Made by a program: the position numbers and the translations under genes. 64,000 nucleotides of DNA from Acidovorax sp. HDW3 (GTDB taxonomy: Bacteria > Pseudomonadota > Gammaproteobacteria > Burkholderiales > Burkholderiaceae_C). The stretch is from assembly GCF_011303755.1 (NCBI RefSeq), contig NZ_CP049885.1, forward strand, positions 2,648,001-2,712,000, in the 5' to 3' direction. The notes beneath the pieces were generated by a model. It made no database searches and was not told the DNA's origin. It saw only the letters and a list, made by a program, of their open reading frames with translations. This document shows, piece by piece, positions 49,226 to 57,090 of the stretch; position 1 is the first letter of the stretch, and the number at the start of each line of letters is the position of its first letter.

Positions 49226-49755
49226 GGCAGCGCCCTCCCGGTCAGCCAGGCGGCGTGCCGCTCGGCGGTGTATTCGGGCAACGGCAGGCGCGCGGCGAGC
49301 CGGTTGGCGAGCGTGCGCCAGTACGCGGGCGAGACGGCAACGGGTGCGATGCCCAGCGCCTCGATGGCGTCGATGCGCTCCAGCACGGCACGCACTTGCC
49401 CGTCGCCCTCGGCGTGCAGCAACAGGCGCGCGCCGGGCTGCACGCCGGGGATGCGCTGCGCCGCGTCCAACGGTGTGCAGGCTTGCATCACCATGAGCTG
49501 CCAGCGCACGGTGCCGTAGTCGTTGGCCTGCCAGCGGATGCGGCAGAACACAGCGCCCGGCAGGAACACCGCGCTGCGCCGCCAGCGGTCGAGCTGGTGC
49601 GTGCGCTCGGGTTCGCCGAAGCGCAGGTAGAGCTTGAAACGGGCCTCGATGTAGGCCAGCGCCACGCGCGTCAGCGGCGCGCTGGCGGGCTGGCCGACAG
49701 GCGCAGTCAGCGCAGCCGTGGCCGCGACGGCGGCAGGCGAAGCGGATGCGGTCAT
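49222..49755 (-). CDS. DUF2840 protein
   Basis: The ATG at 49755 overlaps the RHH stop (ATGA) and gives 177 residues with the DUF2840 core (RFKLYLRFGEPERTHQLDRW, then FCRIRWQANDYGT and GVQPGARLLLHAEG). This family is found next to traF in Tn4371-like elements. Function is unknown. Confidence 0.78.
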   Translation of the reverse strand: MTASASPAAVAATAALTAPVGQPASAPLTRVALAYIEARFKLYLRFGEPERTHQLDRWRRSAVFLPGAVFCRIRWQANDYGTVRWQLMVMQACTPLDAAQRIPGVQPGARLLLHAEGDGQVRAVLERIDAIEALGIAPVAVSPAYWRTLANRLAARLPLPEYTAERHAAWLTGRALP

Positions 49756-50036
49756 GGTGTGTTCTCCCTGTGGTTCTCGGGAAACTCCTGCTCCAGCAGG
49801 CCGCGCAGCAGGTCGGCCACGGTCACGCCTTGCGTGAAGGCCGATACCTTGATGCGCGCCCGCATGGCGGGCGTGATGTCGAGGGTGAGGCGGGCCGTGT
49901 AGAGGTCGCCCTTGCCCAGCGCATCGGCGTCGCCCTGGCGAATCCACGCCTCGGCGTGCGGATTCGCGGGCGGACGCGCGCCGATGCCGACGCGCTTTGC
50001 CGCACGTTTGCTGTTCGGTGGTGGCTTCTCTGTCAT
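49752..50036 (-). CDS. Ribbon-helix-helix partition-type protein next to ParA
   Basis: The 94-residue product (ATG at 50036) has a proline-rich basic N-terminus and a ribbon-helix-helix C-terminal part (LYTARLTLDITPAMRARIKV, then TVADLLRGLLEQEFP). It overlaps parA by four bases. In small partition systems such a protein binds the centromere and works with ParA. This suggests that the ICE has two partition-like modules, this one and the large ParB at 61656. Confidence 0.78.
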   Translation of the reverse strand: MTEKPPPNSKRAAKRVGIGARPPANPHAEAWIRQGDADALGKGDLYTARLTLDITPAMRARIKVSAFTQGVTVADLLRGLLEQEFPENHRENTP

Positions 50037-50671
50037 GTCGTCCACCGCAGCAGTTCATCCACAAGGGCGGTGATTTCCCGTGCGGCGGCGCTGTCCGGCG
50101 CCGTCTCGCGTGCAAGCCGGCCAGCGGCCACGCTGTCGGCGAACACGATGCGCTGATGCACTTCCGCGCGCAGCGCAGGAAGCGGCTGGTCGGCGAGTGC
50201 CTGGCGCGCTTCGCGCCCGATCACGGTGGTACTGACACGCCGATTGATGACGAAGGCCGCGCGCAGCGCAGGCCGGAACACCTGCGCCTCGCGGATCAGC
50301 GCGACCATCTCGGCGCTGGCCCACAGGTCGTAGGGGCTGGGCTGCACCGGGATCAGCACGCGCTCGGCCGCCAGCAGCGCGGAGCGCGCCAAGGCGGCGA
50401 TGCGCGGCGGCCCGTCGATGACGACGTGATCGGCCCGCCTGGCAAGCTCTGGCGCTTCCTGATGCAGCGTTTCGCGTGCGAGGCCCACGGCGCTGAAAAG
50501 CCGTGGCAAGCCTTGCTGGCTTCTGCGCTGTGTCCAGTCCAGCGATGAACCCTGTGGGTCAGCGTCCAGCAGCACGACGTGCTGGCCGCGCATGGCCAGC
50601 TCGCCAGCGATGTGGGTGGCGAGCGTGGTCTTGCCCACGCCGCCTTTCTGGTTGAGAAGCGCGACGATCAT
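50033..50671 (-). CDS. parA: ParA-family partition ATPase
   Basis: The ATG at 50671 (MIVALLNQKGGVGKTTLATH) gives 212 residues with the deviant Walker A KGGVGKTT (residues 9-16), the DADPQGSS motif and the VVIDGPP motif of small ParA/MipZ-like ATPases. It moves DNA or the protein complex bound to it over the nucleoid. It lies downstream of the candidate origin and is coupled to the RHH gene. Confidence 0.93.
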   Translation of the reverse strand: MIVALLNQKGGVGKTTLATHIAGELAMRGQHVVLLDADPQGSSLDWTQRRSQQGLPRLFSAVGLARETLHQEAPELARRADHVVIDGPPRIAALARSALLAAERVLIPVQPSPYDLWASAEMVALIREAQVFRPALRAAFVINRRVSTTVIGREARQALADQPLPALRAEVHQRIVFADSVAAGRLARETAPDSAAAREITALVDELLRWTT

Positions 50672-50732
50672 GGCCTGGCCCTCCGTGTTGGAAAGCCCGG
50701 CTGTTGCTGCTGCGTTGGTGGCCGCGTGGCGG

Positions 50733-50900
50733 TTATCCACCGCAACGGCGTTTCCCTACTAAAAGTTAGAGAAATTAAGTTAGGGAAGTTAGGGGGCGCG
50801 AAAACCCAGTGCTGGCGCGGGTTTGCGGCTGATTTTGTTGCCTGATAGCACGATAGTTCGTTGCCTGATAGCACGATACTTCTGTTGCCTGATAGCACGA
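50733..50900. other. Candidate replication origin of the ICE (DnaA box, AT-rich repeats, three iterons)
   Basis: The gap between repA and parA holds, in order, a DnaA-box-like TTATCCAC (50733-50740, 8 of 9 to consensus TTATCCACA), an AT-rich stretch with three AAGTTAG repeats (50763, 50777 and 50786), and three direct repeats GTTGCCTGATAGCACGA at 50837, 50860 and 50884. The repeats are 23 and 24 bases apart, about two helical turns. This is the layout of an iteron-type plasmid origin. repA ends 25 bases beyond the last repeat. Confidence 0.6.
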
Positions 50901-50924
50901 GTCCGTCCACAGGCTCTCCCGCAG

Positions 50925-51782
50925 TTATCCCCGTGCCGTGGACGGCACGGGCCGGAACGTGAGCAGCGGCGAGGAAAGCCCGGAGACGTGCTCGATGCCC
51001 AAGTGGTAACCGGGCAAGGACTGCCGCGCGACCAATGCCCGCAAGTCGGCGGCGAAGTCGTAGTAGCGCGCCACGCTGCCCGATTTGCGGTACAGGTGCT
51101 GAAAGTCGAACTGCCAGCCGTGTTCCTGCTTGCCGCCGTGCTTGCGCACCAGGCGGTACAGCCACCGCTCGATGCCGCCGGTCAGCCGGAAATACGCCGG
51201 GTCGATGGTCAGCACCAGAGCGGCGTCGATCACGCCCGCATAGAACCAGTCCGGCAGGATCAGCTCGATGCCCAGCGGCGTGCCGCTGGCATCGGCCAGC
51301 TCCTTCCATTCGTTGATCCACGAGAAGCGGTGCAGACGCCGGCCGGTCGTCTCGCGGATGGATGTGGCCACCGTGGTCGATTGCAGGCGATCCAGGGCTG
51401 CTTTGAGGCGCTGGTAGTCGCGCAGCGATGTGCCGCGACCGATGTAGCGCAGGATCTCGTAGGGCGTGGCCTGCATGAGCCGCGACGGCCGCAGGCCCGC
51501 GTCGCGGGCTTCCACGATCTGCGAGGCCGCCCATATCAGCACGTCCGCATCCCAGATCGTGGCGATGCCGTGCTCCTGCGTGCCTTCCACGCGGATCGTG
51601 ACGTTGCCGGCCCGGAAGTCGATCGGCGCAATGCGCCGAGACTTCGCCAGCGAGAAGAACGGAAAGGCCATCAAGTCCTGGCTGTCGCGCGGCGCCATGT
51701 CGCCCGGCAAGGCGCGGAACAGGTCGAGCTGTTCGCGCTCTTGCATCGGCCGCTGCCGCACGGGCAGCGCAGGGCTGGACAT
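50925..51782 (-). CDS. repA: RepA-like replication initiator protein
   Basis: The 285-residue product fits the replication-initiator (RepA) family of Tn4371-like ICEs, with winged-helix segments (TPYEILRYIGRGTSLRDYQR, LKAALDRLQSTTVATSIRET) and VLTIDPAYFRLTGGIERWLY. It presumably binds the iterons just downstream of its own gene. The ATG at 51782 is used; an inner ATG at residue 13 is possible. It would give the excised ICE a way to replicate, which is inference. Confidence 0.85.
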   Translation of the reverse strand: MSSPALPVRQRPMQEREQLDLFRALPGDMAPRDSQDLMAFPFFSLAKSRRIAPIDFRAGNVTIRVEGTQEHGIATIWDADVLIWAASQIVEARDAGLRPSRLMQATPYEILRYIGRGTSLRDYQRLKAALDRLQSTTVATSIRETTGRRLHRFSWINEWKELADASGTPLGIELILPDWFYAGVIDAALVLTIDPAYFRLTGGIERWLYRLVRKHGGKQEHGWQFDFQHLYRKSGSVARYYDFAADLRALVARQSLPGYHLGIEHVSGLSSPLLTFRPVPSTARG

Positions 51783-51808
51783 GACGATGGCCTGACACGC
51801 GCCAGCGA

Positions 51809-52090
51809 TCAGCGCGCACGGCTGTCCGCCGAGTGGTGCTCGGCGTACTCGGGATCGGAAGTCGTCTCGAAACTGCGATCAGCCGCCCAGGCATCGAGGT
51901 CGGCCACGGCGTACATGACGCGCCGGCCGAACTTGCGAAAGCGCGGCCCGCCGCCGATCACGCGCTGCTTTTCCAGCGTGCGCGGCGACAGGCGCAGGTA
52001 CTCGGCGGCTTCGTCGTTGGTGAGGTAGCGTTGGGGCTGCGCGGCAGCGGTCGAGACAGTGGCGGCAGGCCGCAAGGGAGCGGGACGCAT
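51809..52090 (-). CDS. AlpA/excisionase-like helix-turn-helix protein
   Basis: The ATG at 52090 gives 93 residues with the AlpA/excisionase-type winged helix (YLTNDEAAEYLRLSPRTLEK, RKFGRRVMYAVADLDAWA). Such small proteins bind DNA and act as transcription activators or excisionases of mobile elements. It is the gene just upstream of repA. Confidence 0.82.
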   Translation of the reverse strand: MRPAPLRPAATVSTAAAQPQRYLTNDEAAEYLRLSPRTLEKQRVIGGGPRFRKFGRRVMYAVADLDAWAADRSFETTSDPEYAEHHSADSRAR

Positions 52091-52173
52091 GGTGTGAACC
52101 TCCATCGGTTATGAAGCTCCGGCCACACAGCGCGGCTGGATGGAGGCAGTCTCAAGAAGCGAGGGGTTTTCGA

Positions 52174-52947
52174 TCAGGGACGTTTTGCGTGGTCTGCAAA
52201 ACGTCCCTTCTCAAGCGGTGCAAGCTGTGCTAGGCGGCGATAGCCGCCGCGCATCAGCGCATCGCCGCGCCGCACCAGGCGGCGCACGCGGGCGCGCAGG
52301 TCGCCGTCGGCGTGCCAGTCGGCCGCCACGGCATCGGCGCCGAACAGCCCTTCGGCGACTTCGCGCAAGGACGCGCCCGCCAGGGTCGCGTCGAGCGCCT
52401 GCAAGGTGTGCAGTTCCAGCAGCGCAGCGAGTGTCGGCCGGGGCTTCGTATCGGCCAGGTCGGAGCTGGGCAGATGCCCATGTGCAGGCGCGGCAGCGCC
52501 GCCGCGGTGGGCATAGGCGACAGCCATGCCATCCTCCAGGCCGGGCGCCAGCGCGAAGCGCGCGCATCGACCGGGGCTGCGCGCGATCAGCGCCAGCCCT
52601 TTGCCGTCATGCAGCAGTTGCTTGTGCCCAGGGATGTGCCAGAACGCAAAGGCGACCGCATCGGGCGGCGGGTCAGCATCGGCATAGAGCTGCACCACGG
52701 CAGCATGGCCGGGCAGCCAGGCCGGATGCGCGTCGCGCGCATCCAGCACCGGGTCTTCCAGAAGGCGCAAGCCCCAGCGATGTGCCGCGTCCTGTGCCGC
52801 CTGCGGCCGGCGATGACGGCGCAGCCAGTCGAGCCGGTAGTCGGGGTGCCTGCGCAGGTATTCCCAGGCAAGCGCAAGGTCGTCCAAGTGCAGCGCGTAC
52901 AGGTACGCGGCAGTCGGATACCAAGGCTCGGCGCTGCGATCGACCAT
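52174..52947 (-). CDS. DUF2285 protein
   Basis: The 257-residue product has the N-terminal WYPTAAYLYALHLDDLALAW segment and a C-terminal DUF2285 domain (ALDATLAGASLREVAEGLFG, then LRARVRRLVRRGDALMRGGY) that resembles a helix-turn-helix. The family is restricted to Tn4371-like and related islands; function is unknown, probably DNA binding. Confidence 0.8.
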   Translation of the reverse strand: MVDRSAEPWYPTAAYLYALHLDDLALAWEYLRRHPDYRLDWLRRHRRPQAAQDAAHRWGLRLLEDPVLDARDAHPAWLPGHAAVVQLYADADPPPDAVAFAFWHIPGHKQLLHDGKGLALIARSPGRCARFALAPGLEDGMAVAYAHRGGAAAPAHGHLPSSDLADTKPRPTLAALLELHTLQALDATLAGASLREVAEGLFGADAVAADWHADGDLRARVRRLVRRGDALMRGGYRRLAQLAPLEKGRFADHAKRP

Positions 52948-53257
52948 GACGCAACCTCCCTGCGAACAGGACGGGCCGCCACGGAAGAACTACGCGCTAC
53001 ATCGGTATCGTCAGAACGTCATGGGTTAAAAAGATGGATGGGGCTGTCAAGACCGATTGGCTCCGATGCGTTGCGGTAGTCGTCTCAATGGCGGGGCAGC
53101 AGCGCCCCGGCCGTGGGACGCCGTACCGTCCAGCCTGCCGCAGCCCGCGCGGGGCATCATGTCTATTTGGATCAGACTGGCGTGGGTATGCCGCAAGAAT
53201 CCCGATTGAGACTTTCCCGGTATGACACCAGACTGAAAAAGTCAGAGTGCGCGGGGT
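52948..53257. other. Intergenic region before DUF2285
   Basis: About 310 bases without a supported gene. It is likely to hold the promoter of the DUF2285-AlpA-repA run. A small GGGGC/GCCCC hairpin near 53094-53112 is the only clear structure. A 28-codon plus-strand frame starting at 53190 (MPQESRLRLSRY) is too short to support. Confidence 0.4.
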
Positions 53258-53608
53258 TCAGTCCGGGATAGCCCCGTCCCGCTCGGCCAGGCGCGTGTAT
53301 TCCGACAGCATGCGCGTGGGACGGAAATAGAGGTCGCGCAGTACGGGCCGCTTGAGCGGCCCGACGATGCCGGCCAGGTCGGACAGCTTGACGGTGCCTT
53401 GTGCCGGCATCCCGATACCCAGGTCGATGAGGCCCCAGGCAGTGTCGCCGTCGGCGGGGTCGAGCGCAGCCAGCAGCCAGGTCACATGCGCGTCCGGCAT
53501 GAACAGCCGCACCACGGGCACCGGGTCGATGGCCCGGCCAGCAGCGCGGGCCTCGCCGTTGGCGAGCAGTTGCGCGCGCTCTGGGGCGGTGGTGAGTGGC
53601 TGGGGCAT
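53258..53608 (-). CDS. DUF2958 protein
   Basis: The ATG at 53608 gives 116 residues matching DUF2958 (VPVVRLFMPDAHVTWLLAAL, then WGLIDLGIGMPAQGTVKLSD and FRPTRMLSEYTRLAE). The family occurs on conjugative elements and plasmids; function is unknown. In-frame extensions upstream pass through the AT-rich boundary and are not supported. Confidence 0.85.
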   Translation of the reverse strand: MPQPLTTAPERAQLLANGEARAAGRAIDPVPVVRLFMPDAHVTWLLAALDPADGDTAWGLIDLGIGMPAQGTVKLSDLAGIVGPLKRPVLRDLYFRPTRMLSEYTRLAERDGAIPD

Positions 53609-53775
53609 GGTCGGCAATCCCACAAATCCAATGTTGCACGAACGCGGTTTCACGGCGAAGCGCAGAACCGCCAAGCCGGATATGCGTCTTCGTGCGCAAG
53701 CACGGATGCGGTTCCGTGGCTTTACTGGAACCCGCCGATACGGATTTCCGTAAAGGCACAGGCATTGAATGAACA

Positions 53776-53796
53776 CTATAGATTGTAGCTCTATAG
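53776..53796. promoter_or_regulatory. Palindromic operator upstream of the XRE gene
   Basis: Perfect 7-base arms CTATAGA / TCTATAG enclose TTGTAGC, 42 bases before the GTG start of the XRE gene. Controller proteins of restriction-modification systems bind short palindromes of this kind (C-boxes) in front of their own genes. The arms also contain TATAGA-like -10 sequences, so binding could block or position polymerase. Confidence 0.6.
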
Positions 53797-53838
53797 GGCG
53801 CAATGGGGTGTCATCTTGGTATTTGTGGGGAATCCAAG

Positions 53839-54135
53839 GTGGCAACAACGTACTCGCTGGCGAAGGCATTGAAGACGGTCAGGAAGGCGCGCGGCTTGAG
53901 CCAGGAAGCGTTCTCTGACGTGTCTAGCCGCACCTACATGAGTACCCTGGAGCGCGACTTGAAAAGCCCGACCTTGCACAAGCTGGCCGAGCTTTGCGAA
54001 GTGATGAAAATCCACCCGCTCACGTTGCTGACCTTGGCGTACGCCGGTGACAGCGAACAGAAAGCCGATCACCTTTTAATGCTAGTTCGACAGGAACTCC
54101 AAGAATTGGTTGTGGATGATTCCGGCCAAAGATAG
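53839..54135 (+). CDS. XRE-family regulator (controller-protein-like)
   Basis: The 98-residue product is almost only an XRE helix-turn-helix (SLAKALKTVRKARGLSQEAF, then YMSTLERDLKSPTLHKLAEL), the size and layout of C proteins of restriction-modification systems. The GTG at 53839 is used; an ATG at 53803 with 12 more codons is possible. It precedes the ATPase gene by 37 bases and is in the same AT-richer block. It probably controls the block through the palindrome at 53776-53796. Confidence 0.8.
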   Translation: MATTYSLAKALKTVRKARGLSQEAFSDVSSRTYMSTLERDLKSPTLHKLAELCEVMKIHPLTLLTLAYAGDSEQKADHLLMLVRQELQELVVDDSGQR

Positions 54136-54172
54136 ATTTCTTCAAGGGACTTAAAAACAAACTCCGCACACC

Positions 54173-55861
54173 ATGCCTAAGACTCAACTAAAAAAGCTAA
54201 CGATCGAGAAATTCCGCGCATTGAACGATGTGGCGGTTGAGTTCGGCGATTACATCACTGTTGTTTGTGGAAAAAATGGTACCTCAAAGTCCTCGATACT
54301 GGGCATAGCTGCGCAAATTTTTAGCTTTGAAAAAGATTACGTCAAAGACGAAGCTCTTGCATTCCGACAGATTGCAGGAGAAATGTTCAAGTCTCAATAC
54401 AGTGACCATTTCAGGATATCCGAAAAGTTTGATGTTCCCGGCTCCATGTCCGTAAACATTGATTTGCTTGACGGATATACAAATCAGGCTGCGACCGCCA
54501 GACTTGAGTTGATGAAAAGAGGGAAGTCGCCTAGACCTGTAGTTAGAAATAACAGCACGGCGGCCGGAAGCAGCAACACGAGTAGGAATTTTACTCATCC
54601 GGTAATTTTTCTTAGCTTGAAGCGTCTTTACCCTATCGCGGCCAGAGACTACAAGCTAGGCGACTTTGATTATCTAGAGCATCACAAGAAAGATTTCATT
54701 GCGCTAACGAACGAGCTTCTTAACCGCAACGCATCGCTTGCAACAGGGACTGATGGAACTATCAGTTCTGCGGTGGCGCATGGGGAGAACTACGACCAAG
54801 ACTCTGTTTCGGCGGGTGAGGACAATGCAGGCCAGATCATATTGGCCTTGATGTCTTTCAGAAAGTTGAAGGAAGAGTATGCTGACTATAAAGGTGGTTT
54901 GCTTTTAATCGACGAGGCTGATGCTGGGCTATTTCCGACTGCACAAGTAAATCTACTAAAGATGCTTGATCGCGAGTGCAAGAGCTTGGATCTTCAAGTT
55001 GTCATGACTTCGCATTCGCCGGTTCTGATTGAATATGCGTATGAGCAGAGTCGTCAGTTCAGAAGAAAGTACAAGACCATTTATTTGAGCAACACCTACG
55101 GCAATGTCCAGGTGATGCAAGACTGGTCATGGGCACAAATTAGTGCAGACATCAACACAAAGACCATTGATACGTCATCTGGAGTTTCACTGCCTCGCAT
55201 AAATATCTATTTCGAAGACAAAGAGGCCGAAGATTTTTTTGCAACTTTGATGTTTAGGCAGCCAATAAAGAAGTTCACAAATCCGATGTCGGAAGTGTCA
55301 CTCGGATGCTCTAATTATCTTCAGTTGATCCAGAAGAAACTCCCTGAGTTCTCGGAAAGAAGCATCGTCTGCTTAGATGCAGATCAAGACTCTCAGGTTA
55401 CAGGGAAGAGCTATAAGACAGTGACCCTCTTGCCTGGGCATCTCCCACCTGACCAGCTTGTGTTCGAGCACTTGTACAATCTCCCTGCCGCCCATCCATT
55501 TTGGAAGAATGATTTGCAGTTCACAAGAGATGTTTTCACCAATGCAGCTCGCGAGGTTTTGAACGAGTTTTCAATCAACGGGGATTCTGTTGAGGTGAAG
55601 GAGCGGGTGGCTGCATACACTGGAACCAAGAAGCCGAGAGAGGTTTTTAAGCGTTTTTATAAGGGTGTCGAATTTCAGAAATTGCTCACATCTGGAGTCA
55701 AGCCCTACAATCCTTGGAAGCATTGGATAGATAACAATCCAATGCTTATTAACGAATTCTTGGAGAATTTCAAGACGGCTGTTCACGGTGTGATGAGCAC
55801 AGGGTATGCTGTGGACGTCACCAAGTTGGCCGCCTTGGAAGTTAAGCCAAGAAAGGTATAA
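54173..55861 (+). CDS. AAA ATPase with C-terminal TOPRIM-like (OLD-type) domain
   Basis: The 562-residue product has an SMC/RecF-like ATPase half: IEKFRALNDVAVEF start, Walker A GKNGTSKSS (residues 33-41, with serine in place of the usual glycine before lysine), the signature-like SAGEDN (213-218) and Walker B LLIDEADAGL (D247, E248), then MTSHSP. The C-terminal half has E348 in YFEDKEAEDFF and D402-A-D404 in CLDADQD, the spacing of TOPRIM nuclease centres in OLD and PARIS-type proteins. It is followed two bases later by a DNA methyltransferase gene. A defence or restriction role is inferred; family assignment beyond AAA/TOPRIM needs a search. Confidence 0.8.
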   Translation: MPKTQLKKLTIEKFRALNDVAVEFGDYITVVCGKNGTSKSSILGIAAQIFSFEKDYVKDEALAFRQIAGEMFKSQYSDHFRISEKFDVPGSMSVNIDLLDGYTNQAATARLELMKRGKSPRPVVRNNSTAAGSSNTSRNFTHPVIFLSLKRLYPIAARDYKLGDFDYLEHHKKDFIALTNELLNRNASLATGTDGTISSAVAHGENYDQDSVSAGEDNAGQIILALMSFRKLKEEYADYKGGLLLIDEADAGLFPTAQVNLLKMLDRECKSLDLQVVMTSHSPVLIEYAYEQSRQFRRKYKTIYLSNTYGNVQVMQDWSWAQISADINTKTIDTSSGVSLPRINIYFEDKEAEDFFATLMFRQPIKKFTNPMSEVSLGCSNYLQLIQKKLPEFSERSIVCLDADQDSQVTGKSYKTVTLLPGHLPPDQLVFEHLYNLPAAHPFWKNDLQFTRDVFTNAAREVLNEFSINGDSVEVKERVAAYTGTKKPREVFKRFYKGVEFQKLLTSGVKPYNPWKHWIDNNPMLINEFLENFKTAVHGVMSTGYAVDVTKLAALEVKPRKV

Positions 55862-55863
55862 CG

Positions 55864-56739
55864 ATGTTCTCAAACAGACTGTATAGCCCTCTGCGCTACC
55901 CTGGCGGGAAGGCGCCATTTGCTCCATTTATTGCAAAAATAATGGAAACGAATGGTGTCACGGGAGGGCATTACTTGGAGCCATACGCTGGCGGGGCAGG
56001 CGTTGCGCTTGATCTACTCTTTCATGGGCACGCAAGTCATATCCACATCAACGATGCTGATCCTGCCGTATATGCTTTTTGGGTTGCTGTAACAAAGCAT
56101 TCAACTGAGCTTCTTGATTTACTCGAATCCACCCCTATTACCATTGAAGAATGGTTTAGATGGCGAACCGTTTTACGAGAAGATTCCGTTGCCAGCCTAG
56201 TCGATAAAGGATTTGCGACTTTGTTCATGAATCGGACGAATCGGTCTGGAATTCTCAAGGCAGGCGTCATTGGTGGAAAGAGTCAGAACGGGAACTACAA
56301 GCTGGACGCTAGATTTAAGAAGGACGTTGTTGCTTCACGCATTCGTGAAATCGCCCGGCGACAGAGTGACATATCGGTGTATTGTGAAGATTCACTGTGC
56401 CTTCTGAATCGCTGCTCGGATTTTTTGCCAAAACAATCTCTGATCTACCTCGACCCTCCATACTACGTTAAGGGAAAGGGGTTGTATCGAAATTACTACG
56501 AGCATGATGACCACGCGGCCATTGCCAAAGTCATTCAACAGAAGAAGTTCAAATGGCCTTGGGTCGTGTCTTATGACAACGCCGAAGAAATTTGCGCCAT
56601 GTATCGCATGAGCCAATCGTTGAGCTATGGTCTGAACTACACCGCACAAAGACGATACGTTGGTAATGAGGTAATGTTCTTCAGTCAGAACTTGACAGTG
56701 CCTGATGAAGCCATTCCTCAAACTAGGGCGGTGAGCTAA
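55864..56739 (+). CDS. D12-class N6-adenine DNA methyltransferase (Dam-like)
   Basis: The 291-residue product has the three core motifs of D12-class adenine methylases: RYPGGK (residues 11-16), the AdoMet site YLEPYAGGAG (37-46) and the catalytic DPPY (197-200), plus the late VVSYDNAEEI segment. The class includes Dam and DpnM, but the target site cannot be read from sequence. It is coupled to the ATPase-TOPRIM gene with a 2-base gap. It may protect host DNA from the ATPase-nuclease or serve as an orphan methylase. Confidence 0.9.
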   Translation: MFSNRLYSPLRYPGGKAPFAPFIAKIMETNGVTGGHYLEPYAGGAGVALDLLFHGHASHIHINDADPAVYAFWVAVTKHSTELLDLLESTPITIEEWFRWRTVLREDSVASLVDKGFATLFMNRTNRSGILKAGVIGGKSQNGNYKLDARFKKDVVASRIREIARRQSDISVYCEDSLCLLNRCSDFLPKQSLIYLDPPYYVKGKGLYRNYYEHDDHAAIAKVIQQKKFKWPWVVSYDNAEEICAMYRMSQSLSYGLNYTAQRRYVGNEVMFFSQNLTVPDEAIPQTRAVS

Positions 56740-56742
56740 AAA

Positions 56743-56766
56743 CGCCCCGCCGCAATGGGCGGAGCG
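56743..56766 (-). terminator. Bidirectional-type terminator between methyltransferase and DUF736
   Basis: Arms CGCCCCGCC (56743-56751) and GGCGGAGCG (56758-56766) pair with one mismatch around a 6-base loop. On the minus strand the stem is followed by TTTTT, so it ends DUF736 transcription; it also lies right after the methyltransferase stop on the plus strand. Confidence 0.65.
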
Positions 56767-56775
56767 CTGCGGCGG

Positions 56776-57090
56776 TCACGCCGCCTGGGGCTTGCTGCGC
56801 GACCAGATCAGGTCGTGCGTGCCATCCTCGCTTTCGATCAGGCGGGCATAGACCGTGGCTGGGAACGATGGATCGTCGAGGGTCACGGAGATGTACTCCC
56901 GCCCGGCCTCGCTGGTCTTCTTCCACGCCGCGCCAATGTCGTGGCTGGCCGCCTGCAAGCGGAAGTCAGGGGCCTTCTCGTTGTCCCCCTTGTCGTTGGG
57001 AACCAGCTTGACCTTGACGTTGAGCGTCAGGGTGCGAAGCGTGCCGGCGAAGCCGTCTTTCTCTGCGGTGAAGGTGCCGATGTTGGCCAT
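56776..57090 (-). CDS. DUF736 protein
   Basis: The ATG at 57090 gives 104 residues matching DUF736 ([20 protein letters not shown], then [20 protein letters not shown] and DLIWSR). It is a conserved small protein of conjugative elements, with unknown function. The large frame upstream is GC-driven. It is preceded by a long hairpin-rich leader. Confidence 0.88.
   Translation of the reverse strand: MANIGTFTAEKDGFAGTLRTLTLNVKVKLVPNDKGDNEKAPDFRLQAASHDIGAAWKKTSEAGREYISVTLDDPSFPATVYARLIESEDGTHDLIWSRSKPQAA

Noticed and set aside
50763-50900. Short regularly spaced repeats considered as a CRISPR array
   Set aside because: Repeats are 17 bases with 6-7 base gaps, only three copies, and lie beside repA; spacing fits iterons, not CRISPR spacers.
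54173-56739. Assignment of the ATPase/methylase pair to PARIS or Gabija
   Set aside because: PARIS lacks a D12 methylase and Gabija needs a UvrD-like helicase; neither partner is present, so only the ATPase+TOPRIM architecture is shared.
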